A stretch of 64,000 nucleotides of DNA. Source: JBHICC01 sp046759385 (GTDB lineage: Bacteria > Pseudomonadota > Gammaproteobacteria > Acidiferrobacterales > SPGG2). Positions 50,769 to 60,571 of this stretch are shown here, in pieces (position 1 is the stretch's first letter; every line of letters begins with the position of its first letter). Position numbers and translations under genes: made by a program. Location: the NCBI GenBank assembly GCA_046759385.1, contig JBHICC010000007.1:8412-72411 (forward strand), read 5' to 3'. The notes beneath the pieces were generated by a model. The model worked only from the letters and a program-made list of their open reading frames with translations, made no database searches and was not told the DNA's origin.

Positions 50769-52247
50769 TCATAGCTTTGATACCGATACTTGCTCTAGCA
50801 AATGCTCAACCGAAGCATGCATCACCTCGAGAAATGGGAACGGCCAAAGACCCATCACGATTACGGCCAGTGCCAGTAGCGCGAGAAACAAGATCTCTCG
50901 CGGTGTGGCATCCGCGAGTGCCGCAACCTTATCGTTTGCCACCACACCGAAGATCACACGCTTGTACATCCAAAGCGTGTAGGCCGCAGCTAGCACAAGG
51001 GTCGTTGCGGCGAGGAACGCATACCACACATTCACCTGATAGGAACCAAGGATGACCAGGAACTCGCCCACGAAACCCGAGGTGCCAGGGAGCCCGGTGT
51101 TAGCGAGCGCAAAAAACATCATAAACGACGCGAACACCGGCATGCGGTTTGCCACACCGCCATAGTCCTGGATCATGCGCGAGTGCAGCCGGTCATAGAG
51201 CACACCGACGCACAAGAACAATGCGCCTGATATGAATCCGTGCGAGATCATCTGCACGAGCCCGCCCTCGATTCCCTGGGCATTGAAAATGAAAAATCCG
51301 AGTGTCACAAACCCCATGTGCGCGATAGATGAATAGGCAATCAGCTTCTTTAGATCGTCCTGCATCAACGTTACCAAGCCGATGTAAACGATCGCGATAA
51401 GTGATAACGCGATCATAAACCCGGCGAGCTCATGGCTCGCGTCGGGGAAAATCGGCAGGCTGAAGCGCAGGAAACCGTACGCGCCCATTTTCAGCAGGAT
51501 CGCGGCCAATATCACGGAACCACCCGTAGGTGCCTCGGTGTGGGCATCCGGCAACCAGGTATGCACCGGCCACATCGGAACCTTGACAGCAAACGCCGCA
51601 AACAGGGCCAGGAACAAGACGATCTGCTCGGTGCGGCCGAGCCTGAGGTCGTGGAACACGAGGATCTCGAAGCTGTTGGCCTGGTAGTACAGATAGATAA
51701 GAGCCACGAGCATCAGTACTGAACCCAGAAAGGTATACAGGAAAAACTTGATGGTGGCGTATACCCGGTCCGGACCTCCCCACAAGCCGATAATGATAAA
51801 CATCGGCACCAGCATGGCCTCCCAAAACACGTAGAACAGGATCGCATCCAGCGAGGAGAACACGCCGATGATACAGCCCTCCATAATAAGGAAGGCCGCC
51901 ATGTACTGCGCAACCTTGTTCTGGATTACACGCCAGCCAGCAATGACGACTAGGACCGTTGAAAAGCTCGTCAATAGAATCAGCAACAATGAGATCCCGT
52001 CGATACCCAGGTGATAACGGATCTTGAAAGCGTCGATCCACGGGTAGTCCTCGACAAACTGCATTTCCGCCGTGTGCAGATTGAAACCCGCGTACAGCAG
52101 CACGGTCACGACGAATGTCACCACAGCAAAGAAGAGGCTTAGCTGGCGTGCCAGTGCTGCCTTGCGATCACTGCCGGTCGCTAGCACAAATACGGCGCCG
52201 ACGATGGGTAACCAGATGGTGAGACTCAATGCGTAACCAGAGAACAT
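50769..52247 (-). CDS. nuoM: NADH-quinone oxidoreductase subunit M
   Basis: 492 residues, about 14 membrane helices. Proton-pumping antiporter-like subunit; FYVFWEAMLVPMFIIIGLWGG, FAVKVPMWPVHTWLPDAHTEAPT, LKKLIAYSSIAHMGFVTLG and NTGLPGTSGFVGEF are diagnostic. The glutamate in FWEAML and the lysine in FAVKVPMW are retained. Twelve bases after nuoL. Confidence 0.97.
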   Translation of the reverse strand: MFSGYALSLTIWLPIVGAVFVLATGSDRKAALARQLSLFFAVVTFVVTVLLYAGFNLHTAEMQFVEDYPWIDAFKIRYHLGIDGISLLLILLTSFSTVLVVIAGWRVIQNKVAQYMAAFLIMEGCIIGVFSSLDAILFYVFWEAMLVPMFIIIGLWGGPDRVYATIKFFLYTFLGSVLMLVALIYLYYQANSFEILVFHDLRLGRTEQIVLFLALFAAFAVKVPMWPVHTWLPDAHTEAPTGGSVILAAILLKMGAYGFLRFSLPIFPDASHELAGFMIALSLIAIVYIGLVTLMQDDLKKLIAYSSIAHMGFVTLGFFIFNAQGIEGGLVQMISHGFISGALFLCVGVLYDRLHSRMIQDYGGVANRMPVFASFMMFFALANTGLPGTSGFVGEFLVILGSYQVNVWYAFLAATTLVLAAAYTLWMYKRVIFGVVANDKVAALADATPREILFLALLALAVIVMGLWPFPFLEVMHASVEHLLEQVSVSKL

Positions 52248-52259
52248 CCGTCTGAATGT

Positions 52260-54227
52260 CTACCGATGCAAAAAGAACGTGATCAGAAGAAAAAGCCCCA
52301 GGATCATGGCAAACGCGTAGTGATATACGTAACCCGTCTGGATGTAACGAATTACCGACGCAAACCAAGCGACAACTCTTGCGGTGCCATTGACGGCGAG
52401 TCCGTCGATCAGCCTGACGTCGCCGACCCGCCAGAACACGCGACCGATCTTGCGCGCCCCGCCGGCAAACACGACATCATTGATGTCATCGAGAAAGTAC
52501 TTACGCACAAGCAGGGCGTAGACCCAATGGGCGCGTGAACTAATTACGTCGGGCAAATGCGGGCGCCGCAGGTAAAGCAACCAAGCCGTGATAATGCCGG
52601 CAACCGCCAGCAGAAACGGCAGCGACTCCAAACCGTGGGCGACAAACGGACCCAGACCGTTGTAATGGACACCAACCTGTCCGAGCACATCATGCAACGG
52701 CGCCACTTTCAAGGACTCACCGAACAAGTCACCGAACAGCATAGGTTCAATCAACATCCCGCCGGCAATCGCCGACGGGATTGCGAGCATTACGAGCGGA
52801 AACGTGACGACAAACGGAGATTCTCTGACGTGATGGAATGTATGGTCATCCATGCGCGGCTTTCCGTGAAAGGTCAGAAAAACCATGCGGAAAGTATAGA
52901 GTGCGGTGATGAACACCCCTGCCATCACAGCAACATAGGCAAACCCACTCCCCGCTATATGCGATTCGCCGACGGCAAGGATGATTGAGTCCTTGGAGAA
53001 AAAACCAGCGAGCGGCGGGATACCACAAAGCGCGAGCGCACCGATCAAGGTCGTCCAATATGTGATCGGCATACGTTTGCGCAACCCACCCATCTTGCGC
53101 ATATCCTGTTCATGATGAAGCGCGATGATTACCGATCCCGCTCCTAAGAACAGTAGAGCCTTGAAGAACGCATGGGTCGTCAGGTGAAAGATGCCCGCCG
53201 CGTACGCCGAGACGCCGTTTGCGACCATCATGTAACCCAATTGCGAGATCGTCGAATAAGCGACTACGCGTTTTATATCGTTTTGTACGATGGCTACGAA
53301 GCCGAGAAAGAGCGCGGTGATTGTTCCGATGATCAGCACCACACTCAGAGCTATTTCCGACAACTCGTAGAGCGGTGACATGCGCGCCACCATGAAGACC
53401 CCAGCCGTGACCATTGTTGCAGCATGAATAAGAGCAGAGATCGGAGTGGGGCCTTCCATGGAGTCCGGCAGCCACACGTGCAACGGCACTTGTGCTGACT
53501 TACCCATCGCACCGATGAACAAAAGGATGCAGATCAATGTGATGAGGTTCCAGTCCACGCCCGCCACCCATTGCACGTTCGTCGAGGCTAGCTGCGGTGC
53601 AATCCCAAAGACCGCGGCATAGTCGAGACTGCCGAAATACCTATAGATCACGGCGATACCCAGCAGGAATCCGAAATCGCCAACCCGGTTGACGATAAAG
53701 GCTTTCAGATTTGCGTAGATGGCCGAGTCGCGTTCAAACCAGAAGCCGATCAGCAAATAGGATAAGAGACCAACTCCTTCCCAGCCGAAGAAAAGCTGTA
53801 AGAAATTGTTCGACATCACGAGCATCAACATGAAAAAGGTAAACAAGGCTGTATAGCTGAAGAAGCGCTGGTACCCGGGATCGTCGTGCATGTAGCCGAT
53901 CGTGTAGACGTGCACCATCAGGGACACAAAAGTGACTACCGTGATCATGACGGCAGTTAGCGGATCGATGAGAAAGCCTATCTCCAGCGGGATGCCTCCA
54001 CTCACCGCCCATGTATAGACTGGACCATTGAACTCATTGCCGTCGACTAACACATCCTTGGCCACGATAAGCGAGAGGAAAAACGAGATCGCTACACCCA
54101 GAATGGCCGCGGTGTGCGCCCCACGTCGGCCGACCTTCCAGCCAAAGACGCCAGCGACAATCGAGCCGATCAGGCACGCTAGTGGGATCGCAAGGTAAAT
54201 GGTCATCATATCCATGCTCAGCGTCAT
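52260..54227 (-). CDS. nuoL: NADH-quinone oxidoreductase subunit L
   Basis: 655 residues, largest proton-pumping subunit, with the long lateral helix and final membrane helix at its C terminus. Marks: FGWEGVGLLSYLLIGFW, GAMGKSAQVPLHVWLPDSMEGP, HAATMVTAGVFMVARMSPLY, VAYSTISQLGYMMVANG and HAFFKALLFLGAGSVI. The start overlaps nuoK by four bases (ATGA). Confidence 0.97.
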   Translation of the reverse strand: MTLSMDMMTIYLAIPLACLIGSIVAGVFGWKVGRRGAHTAAILGVAISFFLSLIVAKDVLVDGNEFNGPVYTWAVSGGIPLEIGFLIDPLTAVMITVVTFVSLMVHVYTIGYMHDDPGYQRFFSYTALFTFFMLMLVMSNNFLQLFFGWEGVGLLSYLLIGFWFERDSAIYANLKAFIVNRVGDFGFLLGIAVIYRYFGSLDYAAVFGIAPQLASTNVQWVAGVDWNLITLICILLFIGAMGKSAQVPLHVWLPDSMEGPTPISALIHAATMVTAGVFMVARMSPLYELSEIALSVVLIIGTITALFLGFVAIVQNDIKRVVAYSTISQLGYMMVANGVSAYAAGIFHLTTHAFFKALLFLGAGSVIIALHHEQDMRKMGGLRKRMPITYWTTLIGALALCGIPPLAGFFSKDSIILAVGESHIAGSGFAYVAVMAGVFITALYTFRMVFLTFHGKPRMDDHTFHHVRESPFVVTFPLVMLAIPSAIAGGMLIEPMLFGDLFGESLKVAPLHDVLGQVGVHYNGLGPFVAHGLESLPFLLAVAGIITAWLLYLRRPHLPDVISSRAHWVYALLVRKYFLDDINDVVFAGGARKIGRVFWRVGDVRLIDGLAVNGTARVVAWFASVIRYIQTGYVYHYAFAMILGLFLLITFFLHR

Positions 54228-54529
54228 CCCTTAAGCGCGTCTAGATCCTCGACGTTGATCGTGCGGCGGTTGCGGAAGAGCACCACAAGTATGGCAAGAC
54301 CGATGGCCGCCTCCGCTGCGGCTACGGTGAGTATGAAGAACACGAACACTTGCCCGGCAATGTCCCCTAGGTAATGCGAAAAAGCGATGAAGTTAATGTT
54401 AACCGCCAGGAGCATAAGCTCGATGGCCATGAGGAGAATCACCACATTCTTTCGATTCAAGAATATGCCGACAACACTGATGGCAAACAGCAACGCGCCC
54501 AATATCAGGTAATGAGATAGCGGGATCAT
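54224..54529 (-). CDS. nuoK: NADH-quinone oxidoreductase subunit K
   Basis: 101 residues, three membrane helices. MIPLSHYLILGALLFAISVVG, RKNVVILLMAIELMLLAVNIN with the conserved membrane glutamate, and FILTVAAAEAAIGLAILVVLFR with the second. Separated from nuoJ by a 124-base heptamer-repeat spacer, the only large gap inside the operon. Confidence 0.97.
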   Translation of the reverse strand: MIPLSHYLILGALLFAISVVGIFLNRKNVVILLMAIELMLLAVNINFIAFSHYLGDIAGQVFVFFILTVAAAEAAIGLAILVVLFRNRRTINVEDLDALKG

Positions 54530-54570
54530 TTAGTTTCGCCGCCTCATTCGCTTTGCTGTCACGAATAGAA

Positions 54571-54649
54571 AGTAGCGAGTTGCGGGTATCGAGTAGCGAA
54601 GCGAAAAGTTGGCCAACCCCTCGCTACCAGCCACTCGCCACTAGCAACT
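54571..54649. repeat. Facing heptamer-repeat arms in the nuoJ-nuoK gap
   Basis: Left arm AGTAGCG, AGTTGCG, GGTATCG, AGTAGCG (54571-54598). Right arm CGCTACC, AGCCACT, CGCCACT, AGCAACT (54622-54649), i.e. the same unit inverted. The arms can pair around a 23-base loop. Confidence 0.7.
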
Positions 54650-54653
54650 ATTT

Positions 54654-55259
54654 TCATGTTTTTTTCTCTGTCGGCATTTTGATCAGGCGCACGCGCTCGC
54701 CGCGCTGTACACGAACCTGATGCCGTGGGTCTTGGTACCTCGTGTCCTTGCGCCTGCGCAAGGCCAGCGCGATCGCGGCGATGATGGCTACCAGCAGAAT
54801 CAACGCCGCGATCTCAAACGGATAAACGTATAACGTGTACAGCACTCGCCCCAGCTCACGCGTGTTGCTGTAGTCCGCCGCATGTCGTTCGGGAGCGGGG
54901 ACTTGTTCAAGACCAAACTGCGCTGGACCAAGAATAATGGCCATCTCAAGCACCAACAGCACTGCCACAAAACCGCCGATGGGCAGATACTCCCCAAACC
55001 CCTCTCGCAGGCGCACCAAGTTAACGTCGAGCATCATCACGACGAACAAGAACAACACCATCACGGCGCCGACGTAAACGAGCACCAAAGCAATGGCCAA
55101 AAACTCCGCCTCAAGCATCAACCAGAGCCCGGCCGCGTTGAAAAACGCCAACACCAGGAACAAAGCGGCCTTCACAGGGTTGCGTATGGTGATCACCATC
55201 ACCGCCGCTGCAACCAGCACGGTAGCGAAGAGATAGAATACAAGCTGTTCGAAAGTCAT
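54654..55259 (-). CDS. nuoJ: NADH-quinone oxidoreductase subunit J
   Basis: 201 residues with five membrane helices and a basic C-terminal tail. RNPVKAALFLVLAFFNAAGLW, LEAEFLAIALVLVYVGAVMVLFLFVVMMLDV (given in part) and YTLYVYPFEIAALILLVAIIAAI are typical. It follows nuoI by 37 bases. Confidence 0.96.
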   Translation of the reverse strand: MTFEQLVFYLFATVLVAAAVMVITIRNPVKAALFLVLAFFNAAGLWLMLEAEFLAIALVLVYVGAVMVLFLFVVMMLDVNLVRLREGFGEYLPIGGFVAVLLVLEMAIILGPAQFGLEQVPAPERHAADYSNTRELGRVLYTLYVYPFEIAALILLVAIIAAIALALRRRKDTRYQDPRHQVRVQRGERVRLIKMPTEKKT

Positions 55260-55296
55260 ATACTGGTCGGCAGTAAGGAGTGGTCAGGCCCTTGCA

Positions 55297-55785
55297 CTAT
55301 CTATATCTCGCGTCTGCTGCCCGATCAGCAGCGATCTGCTTCTCGAACTTATCGCCGACTGCCAGCAATTGTTGTTTATTAATGATATTCTCGCCCCGAT
55401 TCTCAAAATGAAACTCAAAGAAGCGGGTCTCCACGATTGAATCTACAGGGCAGGACTCTTCGCAGAAGCCACAGTAGATACATTTAAACAAATCGATGTC
55501 GTAGCGCGTCGTGCGCCGGGTGCCGTCGGCACGTTCCTCAGATTCAATTGTAATGGCCAACGCCGGACAAACGGCTTCACATAGCTTACAGGCGATACAT
55601 CGCTCTTCACCGTTCGGGTACCGCCGTAATGCATGCAGTCCGCGAAAACGCGGAGACAGTGGGGTGTGCTCCTCTGGGTACTGCACGGTGAACTTACGAG
55701 AGAACAGGTGCCGCCCGGTTACCATCAATCCTTTTATCAGCTCGAACAGCAGAAAGGTTTGCAGGTAGCGCTTAATGACACTCAT
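55297..55785 (-). CDS. nuoI: NADH-quinone oxidoreductase subunit I
   Basis: 162 residues carrying two 4Fe-4S clusters that pass electrons toward quinone: CIACKLCEAVCPALAI and CIYCGFCEESCPVDSIV. The N-terminal amphipathic part (YLQTFLLFELIKGLMVTGRHLF) associates with the membrane arm. Between nuoH (22 bases upstream) and nuoJ. Confidence 0.98.
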   Translation of the reverse strand: MSVIKRYLQTFLLFELIKGLMVTGRHLFSRKFTVQYPEEHTPLSPRFRGLHALRRYPNGEERCIACKLCEAVCPALAITIESEERADGTRRTTRYDIDLFKCIYCGFCEESCPVDSIVETRFFEFHFENRGENIINKQQLLAVGDKFEKQIAADRAADARYR

Positions 55786-55807
55786 GACTGTATTTTCGGT
55801 CCGAACA

Positions 55808-56851
55808 TCAATGGAAAAGGAACCCTATGGGCGTTTGCATCGCCGCCCCCAACACGATAATCCATACCAAGGTCACCGGGATAAAAACTTTCCACCCCAG
55901 TCGCATAATCTGGTCGTACCGATAACGGGGAAAAGTTGCGCGAAACCACAAAAAACAAAACAGGAAAAAACATAACTTAGCGAAGAACCACGCAAACGGT
56001 GGTAACCAGGTGAACGGCGCGATGTTAAACGGTGGCAACCAGCCGCCGCAGAACATAATCACTGCTAGCGCCGAGATAAGAATCATGTTCATATACTCGG
56101 CGAGAAAAAACATCGCGAATGTGACACCGGAGTACTCCACGTGGAATCCCGCAACAATCTCCGACTCTCCTTCGGCGACATCGAACGGCGCCCGGTTTGT
56201 CTCCGCCACACCCGCGATGAAATAGACCAAAAAAAGCGGGAACAGCGGCCATAGGTACCACTGGTGTACTCCACCTTGCTGGCCCAACACGATCTCCCGA
56301 AGGTTCAAACTCTCGCCCGCCATCAATACACCCACCAAGGCAAATCCCATGGCAATCTCGTAGGCCACGATCTGTGCTGCCGAGCGCAGCGATCCGAGAA
56401 ACGCGTATTTGGAGTTAGAGGCCCAACCGGCCACGATCACGCCATAGACACCAAGCGAGGTCAGCGCGAGGATGAAAAGCAGGCTAGCATCGATGTTGGC
56501 AAGCACCCACGTGTCAGTGAACGGAATAACGGCCCACGCAACCAGTGCCGGCGCCAGCGAGAGCATCGGCGCAATAATGAACAGATACCGGTTCGCATTG
56601 GTAGGGACAATGATTTCTTTGAATAGGAGCTTTACTACATCGGCAATCGGCTGCAGCCAGCCGCGCGGGCCGACGCGATTAGGGCCAATACGCACCTGCA
56701 TATAGCCAATGAGCTTGCGCTCGGCGAATGTGAGATAAGCCACCGCCAGAAGAAGCGGCAGCATTATCGCAACGATCAATCCGACGTTGGTGAGCGTGAT
56801 ACGCGACCAATCAGGTATGGCGCTCCAGAACGACTGGAAGAAAGCGGTCAT
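55808..56851 (-). CDS. nuoH: NADH-quinone oxidoreductase subunit H
   Basis: 347 residues from the ATG at 56851, which overlaps the nuoG stop by four bases (ATGA); an upstream in-frame start would lie inside nuoG. About eight membrane helices. AERKLIGYMQVRIGPNRVGP, PFDVAEGESEIVAGFHVEYSG and LFFLAEYMNM-like AMFFLAEYMNMILIS are diagnostic of the quinone-site subunit. Confidence 0.97.
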   Translation of the reverse strand: MTAFFQSFWSAIPDWSRITLTNVGLIVAIMLPLLLAVAYLTFAERKLIGYMQVRIGPNRVGPRGWLQPIADVVKLLFKEIIVPTNANRYLFIIAPMLSLAPALVAWAVIPFTDTWVLANIDASLLFILALTSLGVYGVIVAGWASNSKYAFLGSLRSAAQIVAYEIAMGFALVGVLMAGESLNLREIVLGQQGGVHQWYLWPLFPLFLVYFIAGVAETNRAPFDVAEGESEIVAGFHVEYSGVTFAMFFLAEYMNMILISALAVIMFCGGWLPPFNIAPFTWLPPFAWFFAKLCFFLFCFLWFRATFPRYRYDQIMRLGWKVFIPVTLVWIIVLGAAMQTPIGFLFH

Positions 56852-59259
56852 ACGCTTTCCACCCGGTTGACCTTGACCGCGCCAGCCGCATCGAGTAAAG
56901 CTGTCTCGGGATAACCGGCCGGGATCAGCACGCAACGGTCTGGCACGCGAGCGTCTACGACAAGGTCGAGCGTCGCCACGCCCTCACCCACCTGTACTCT
57001 TACCTTCTGCACACCGTCCAACCCGAGCTTCGCTATTTGAGGCGCGCTCATGTGCGCGGCCGCACCCGGGTTGTCGGTCGTTGCCTGTAGTGATGGTGCA
57101 CGCCGCACCAATCCATCGACTGTGTACATCGGCACTTCGACGATGCGCGTGAGGTCAGGTGCCACACGGTCGAACTGCTCTGGCAAAGAACGTTCGAGCA
57201 GCCGTCCCGTGGGCGTTATCGATGTCCAGTCGATCTCCGCGCGTACATTGGCCACGCTCTCATAGGTGAAACCGGGTTGACCGAGCAAATGACCAAGCAT
57301 GCGTAGAATCTTCCAGCCCGGGCGCGCCTCACCGAGCGGTCGCACAGCGGCGTCGAAGGATTGAGCGCGCCCCTCGCAGTTCACGAACGCTCCCTCAGTT
57401 TCAGTAAAGGGAGCGAGCGGAAGTAAAACATCCGCATACTCGAGCGCGCCTGACGTAGCCGATGCGGGCTTGAACGGGGTCAGGATCGCGACGAACTCTG
57501 CTGTCGCCATCGCCTCGCATGTACGCTGTCCATTGAGACTGTCAAACTCGGGCTCGATGTCGAATAGCAGGTAGGCTTTCAGCGGCTTAGCGATCATTGC
57601 CAAAACGTTCTGTCCGCCGAGTGCTACTGTGCCGGCGGTTCCCCGGTGCGGCACACAGCCTGCAATCCATCCCCCCACGCTGTTGGCTTCCGGCAGCTGC
57701 CCGAGTGAAGCGGACGCGAGCTCCGCTAGGTAGTCCGCCAACGCCCGCAACTGTGCCGCTTGCGGATGATAGGCGGCGAGGTTACCGAGCAGAACTGCTG
57801 TTCGTTCTTCCGCGGTGAGCGCGGCTGCGATGCGCTCAGCCGCCGCGTCGGGCGCCAGTGTGTTAAACCCAGGTGGCATAGGCACACCCGCGCGCATCGC
57901 CAATGCTTTCGCGACCTGCGCAAGCGCTGTGCACATGTGGCCGGGGTGGGTGACGATCTTGCTTGTGAGCGTAAACGCGAAGTCGTAATCGATCGGATTG
58001 ATCGCCATGATCTGCGCACCCGCACGTGCGGCTTTGCGCAGCCGATGACCGAGTAGCGGTTGTTCCTTACGAATGTTCGAGCCTACGAGTAAAACTGCCT
58101 CGAACTGTTCGAGCTCTTCAATTGAACCACCGAGCCACGGAAACGGCGGCATGCACGCGTCATCGCTGAAGTCCAGTTGTCTGAGGCGGTGGTCTATATT
58201 CCCCGAGCCTAGCGAGCGCATTAACTTTTGCAGCAGATAAAATTCCTCCAATGTCGCAGTCGGCGCTGCCAAGGCGCCCAGCTGCCCTGATCCGTACTGA
58301 TCGATGATTCCAGTGAGACGCTTTGCGGTGAAATCGAACGCGGTGTCCCAATCGACTCCGATCCAGCGGTCGTTAAGCCGGATTAAGGGGGTTTTCAGAC
58401 GATCCTCGCGGTTCAACGCCTCGTAACTGTAGCGGTCGCGATCTGATAGCCAACACTCATTGATGGCCTCGTTAACCCGGGGTAGGACGCGCATGACACG
58501 GTTGCTTCGTACCTCTACCGTGAGGTTTGTGCCCACACAGTCGTGCGGGCTGACGCCGCTGCGTTGAAGCAATTCCCAAGCACGGGCCGTGAAGCGGAAC
58601 GGCTTGGAAGTCAGCGCACCGACCGGACACAGATCAATGACATTCCCCGAAAGCTCGGAATCGACGCTTTTTTCCATAAAGGTGCCGATTTCCATGTGCT
58701 CGCCACGCCCGGTCGCTCCCAACTCCATAATGCCAGCGATCTCCTGACCAAAGCGCACGCAGCGCGTGCAGTGGATACAGCGCGTCATCTCAGTGGCGAT
58801 CAGGGGGCCGATGTTCTGATCATGAACGACGCGCTTCCTTTCCGTGTAACGTGATACGTCCTTGCCGTAACCGAGCGCTAGATCCTGCAACGGGCATTCA
58901 CCGCCCTGGTCGCAGATCGGACAGTCGAGGGGATGATTAATCAATAAGAACTCCATCACACCCTTCTGCGCGTCACGCGCGAGCCCTGAGCGCGTAAACA
59001 CCTTCATTCCGTCGGCAACCGGGGTGGCGCATGCCGGCAAAGGTTTCGGTGCTTTTTCGATCTCAACGAGGCACATGCGACAGTTGGCGGCAACGGATAG
59101 CTTATGGTGATAGCAAAAACGTGGGATGTAGATGCCGGCGTCGTCGGCTACCTGGATGACCATCGACCCTTTCTTTGCCTGCAATGGCTGCCCGTTGATT
59201 TCAACGGTGACGCTGTCCGGTGGCGACACTGCAGTTTTGACCTCGGGCTTCGTACTCAT
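56848..59259 (-). CDS. nuoG: NADH-quinone oxidoreductase subunit G
   Basis: 803 residues from the ATG at 59259 (four-base overlap with nuoF). N-terminal iron-sulfur region: a 2Fe-2S ferredoxin part with CYHHKLSVAANCRMC, then CPICDQGGECPLQD and CIHCTRCVRFGQEI for the 4Fe-4S clusters. The rest is a molybdopterin-oxidoreductase-like scaffold without a metal cofactor. The extra N7 cluster motif of E. coli NuoG is not visible. Confidence 0.96.
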   Translation of the reverse strand: MSTKPEVKTAVSPPDSVTVEINGQPLQAKKGSMVIQVADDAGIYIPRFCYHHKLSVAANCRMCLVEIEKAPKPLPACATPVADGMKVFTRSGLARDAQKGVMEFLLINHPLDCPICDQGGECPLQDLALGYGKDVSRYTERKRVVHDQNIGPLIATEMTRCIHCTRCVRFGQEIAGIMELGATGRGEHMEIGTFMEKSVDSELSGNVIDLCPVGALTSKPFRFTARAWELLQRSGVSPHDCVGTNLTVEVRSNRVMRVLPRVNEAINECWLSDRDRYSYEALNREDRLKTPLIRLNDRWIGVDWDTAFDFTAKRLTGIIDQYGSGQLGALAAPTATLEEFYLLQKLMRSLGSGNIDHRLRQLDFSDDACMPPFPWLGGSIEELEQFEAVLLVGSNIRKEQPLLGHRLRKAARAGAQIMAINPIDYDFAFTLTSKIVTHPGHMCTALAQVAKALAMRAGVPMPPGFNTLAPDAAAERIAAALTAEERTAVLLGNLAAYHPQAAQLRALADYLAELASASLGQLPEANSVGGWIAGCVPHRGTAGTVALGGQNVLAMIAKPLKAYLLFDIEPEFDSLNGQRTCEAMATAEFVAILTPFKPASATSGALEYADVLLPLAPFTETEGAFVNCEGRAQSFDAAVRPLGEARPGWKILRMLGHLLGQPGFTYESVANVRAEIDWTSITPTGRLLERSLPEQFDRVAPDLTRIVEVPMYTVDGLVRRAPSLQATTDNPGAAAHMSAPQIAKLGLDGVQKVRVQVGEGVATLDLVVDARVPDRCVLIPAGYPETALLDAAGAVKVNRVESV

Positions 59260-60569
59260 GGTGTCATGTCCCAATCGCTTCGCAAGGCATAGCTACCGGT
59301 CCCAGGTAGGCATTGTCCTTGCTTGACATGGTATTGGAACTCATCGCGGAAATGATGGACGAAACTTCGCACAGGCCAAGCGGTTGCTTCTCCAAAGGCA
59401 CAGATCGTCCGCCCCTCTATCTTGCTCGCCACATCATCGAGCATATCGAGATCTTGTGGCCGACCTTGACCCTGTTCGATGCGATGCACCATACGCGCTA
59501 GCCAACCGCTGCCTTCGCGACAAGGCGTGCACTGTCCGCACGACTCTTCATAATAGAAGTGTGCGATGCGCCCAAGCGCCTGGACCATGCATGTTGTCTC
59601 GTCCATGATAATGACGGCGCCCGAGCCCAACATCGACCCCGCCTTGGCGAGCGCATCAAAATCCATCGTGAGCTGCATCATAATATCGGCAGGCAGTATT
59701 TTCGCCGAACTGCCACCGGGTATAACCGCTTTGAGCTTGTGCCCATGGCGTACGCCGCCGGCAAGTTCGAGTAGCTCGGCAAAAGGCGTGCCTAGCGGGA
59801 TCTCATAGTTACCGGGCTTGTTCACATGGCCGGAGACGGAAAAGATCTTGGTGCCACCGTTGTTGGGCTTGCCCATCTCGAGAAACGCTAGTCCGCCATA
59901 GCGCAAGATATAGGGGACGGAGGCCAAGGTCTCTGTGTTATTGACTGTCGTCGGCCGCCCGAACAGGCCATAGTTAGCAGGGAACGGCGGCTTGTAACGC
60001 GGCAGCGCCTTCTTGCCTTCTAGCGACTCGAGCATGGCCGTTTCTTCACCGACGATGTAAGCCCCCGCTCCCAAATGATTGTACAAATCGAAGTCGATTC
60101 CGGACCCCAGGATGTTCTTTCCAAGGAGACCGCTTGCGTAAGTCTCTTCCACGGCGGTCTCGCAGCGCGTAAACGGCTCTAGGAACTCGCCACGCATATA
60201 GTTGTAACCGACGGTCGAACCGGTCGCGTAACCAGCAATGGCCATGCCTTCAATCACGGCATGCGGGTTGTAGCGCAGGATGTCCCTATCCTTGAACGTC
60301 CCCGGCTCACCCTCGTCGGAGTTGCACACAAGATAGTTCTGTCCCGGCGCGTTGCGCGGCATGAAGCTCCACTTCACACCGGTGGGAAACCCGGCACCGC
60401 CCCGCCCGCGCAGTGCCGAGGTCTTGATTTCCTCGATAATTTTCTCGGGCGGCGTCCTCTCCTTGAGGATCTTGCGCCACATTTCGTAGCCGCCTGCACG
60501 CTCATACGTAGCTAGTCGCCAGGGTTCATGCAGCTTCAGATTTGCGTAACAAACCTCGTCGACCCGCAT
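59256..60569 (-). CDS. nuoF: NADH-quinone oxidoreductase subunit F
   Basis: 437 residues. Binds NADH and FMN and starts electron transfer. RGRGGAGFPTGVKWSFMP is the FMN/NADH loop, with CNSDEGEPGTFKDRD, GAGAYIVGEETAMLESLEG, and the 4Fe-4S motif CGQCTPCREG plus a later cysteine in TICAFGEA. Two bases after nuoE. Confidence 0.98.
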   Translation of the reverse strand: MRVDEVCYANLKLHEPWRLATYERAGGYEMWRKILKERTPPEKIIEEIKTSALRGRGGAGFPTGVKWSFMPRNAPGQNYLVCNSDEGEPGTFKDRDILRYNPHAVIEGMAIAGYATGSTVGYNYMRGEFLEPFTRCETAVEETYASGLLGKNILGSGIDFDLYNHLGAGAYIVGEETAMLESLEGKKALPRYKPPFPANYGLFGRPTTVNNTETLASVPYILRYGGLAFLEMGKPNNGGTKIFSVSGHVNKPGNYEIPLGTPFAELLELAGGVRHGHKLKAVIPGGSSAKILPADIMMQLTMDFDALAKAGSMLGSGAVIIMDETTCMVQALGRIAHFYYEESCGQCTPCREGSGWLARMVHRIEQGQGRPQDLDMLDDVASKIEGRTICAFGEATAWPVRSFVHHFRDEFQYHVKQGQCLPGTGSYALRSDWDMTP

Positions 60570-60571
60570 AA

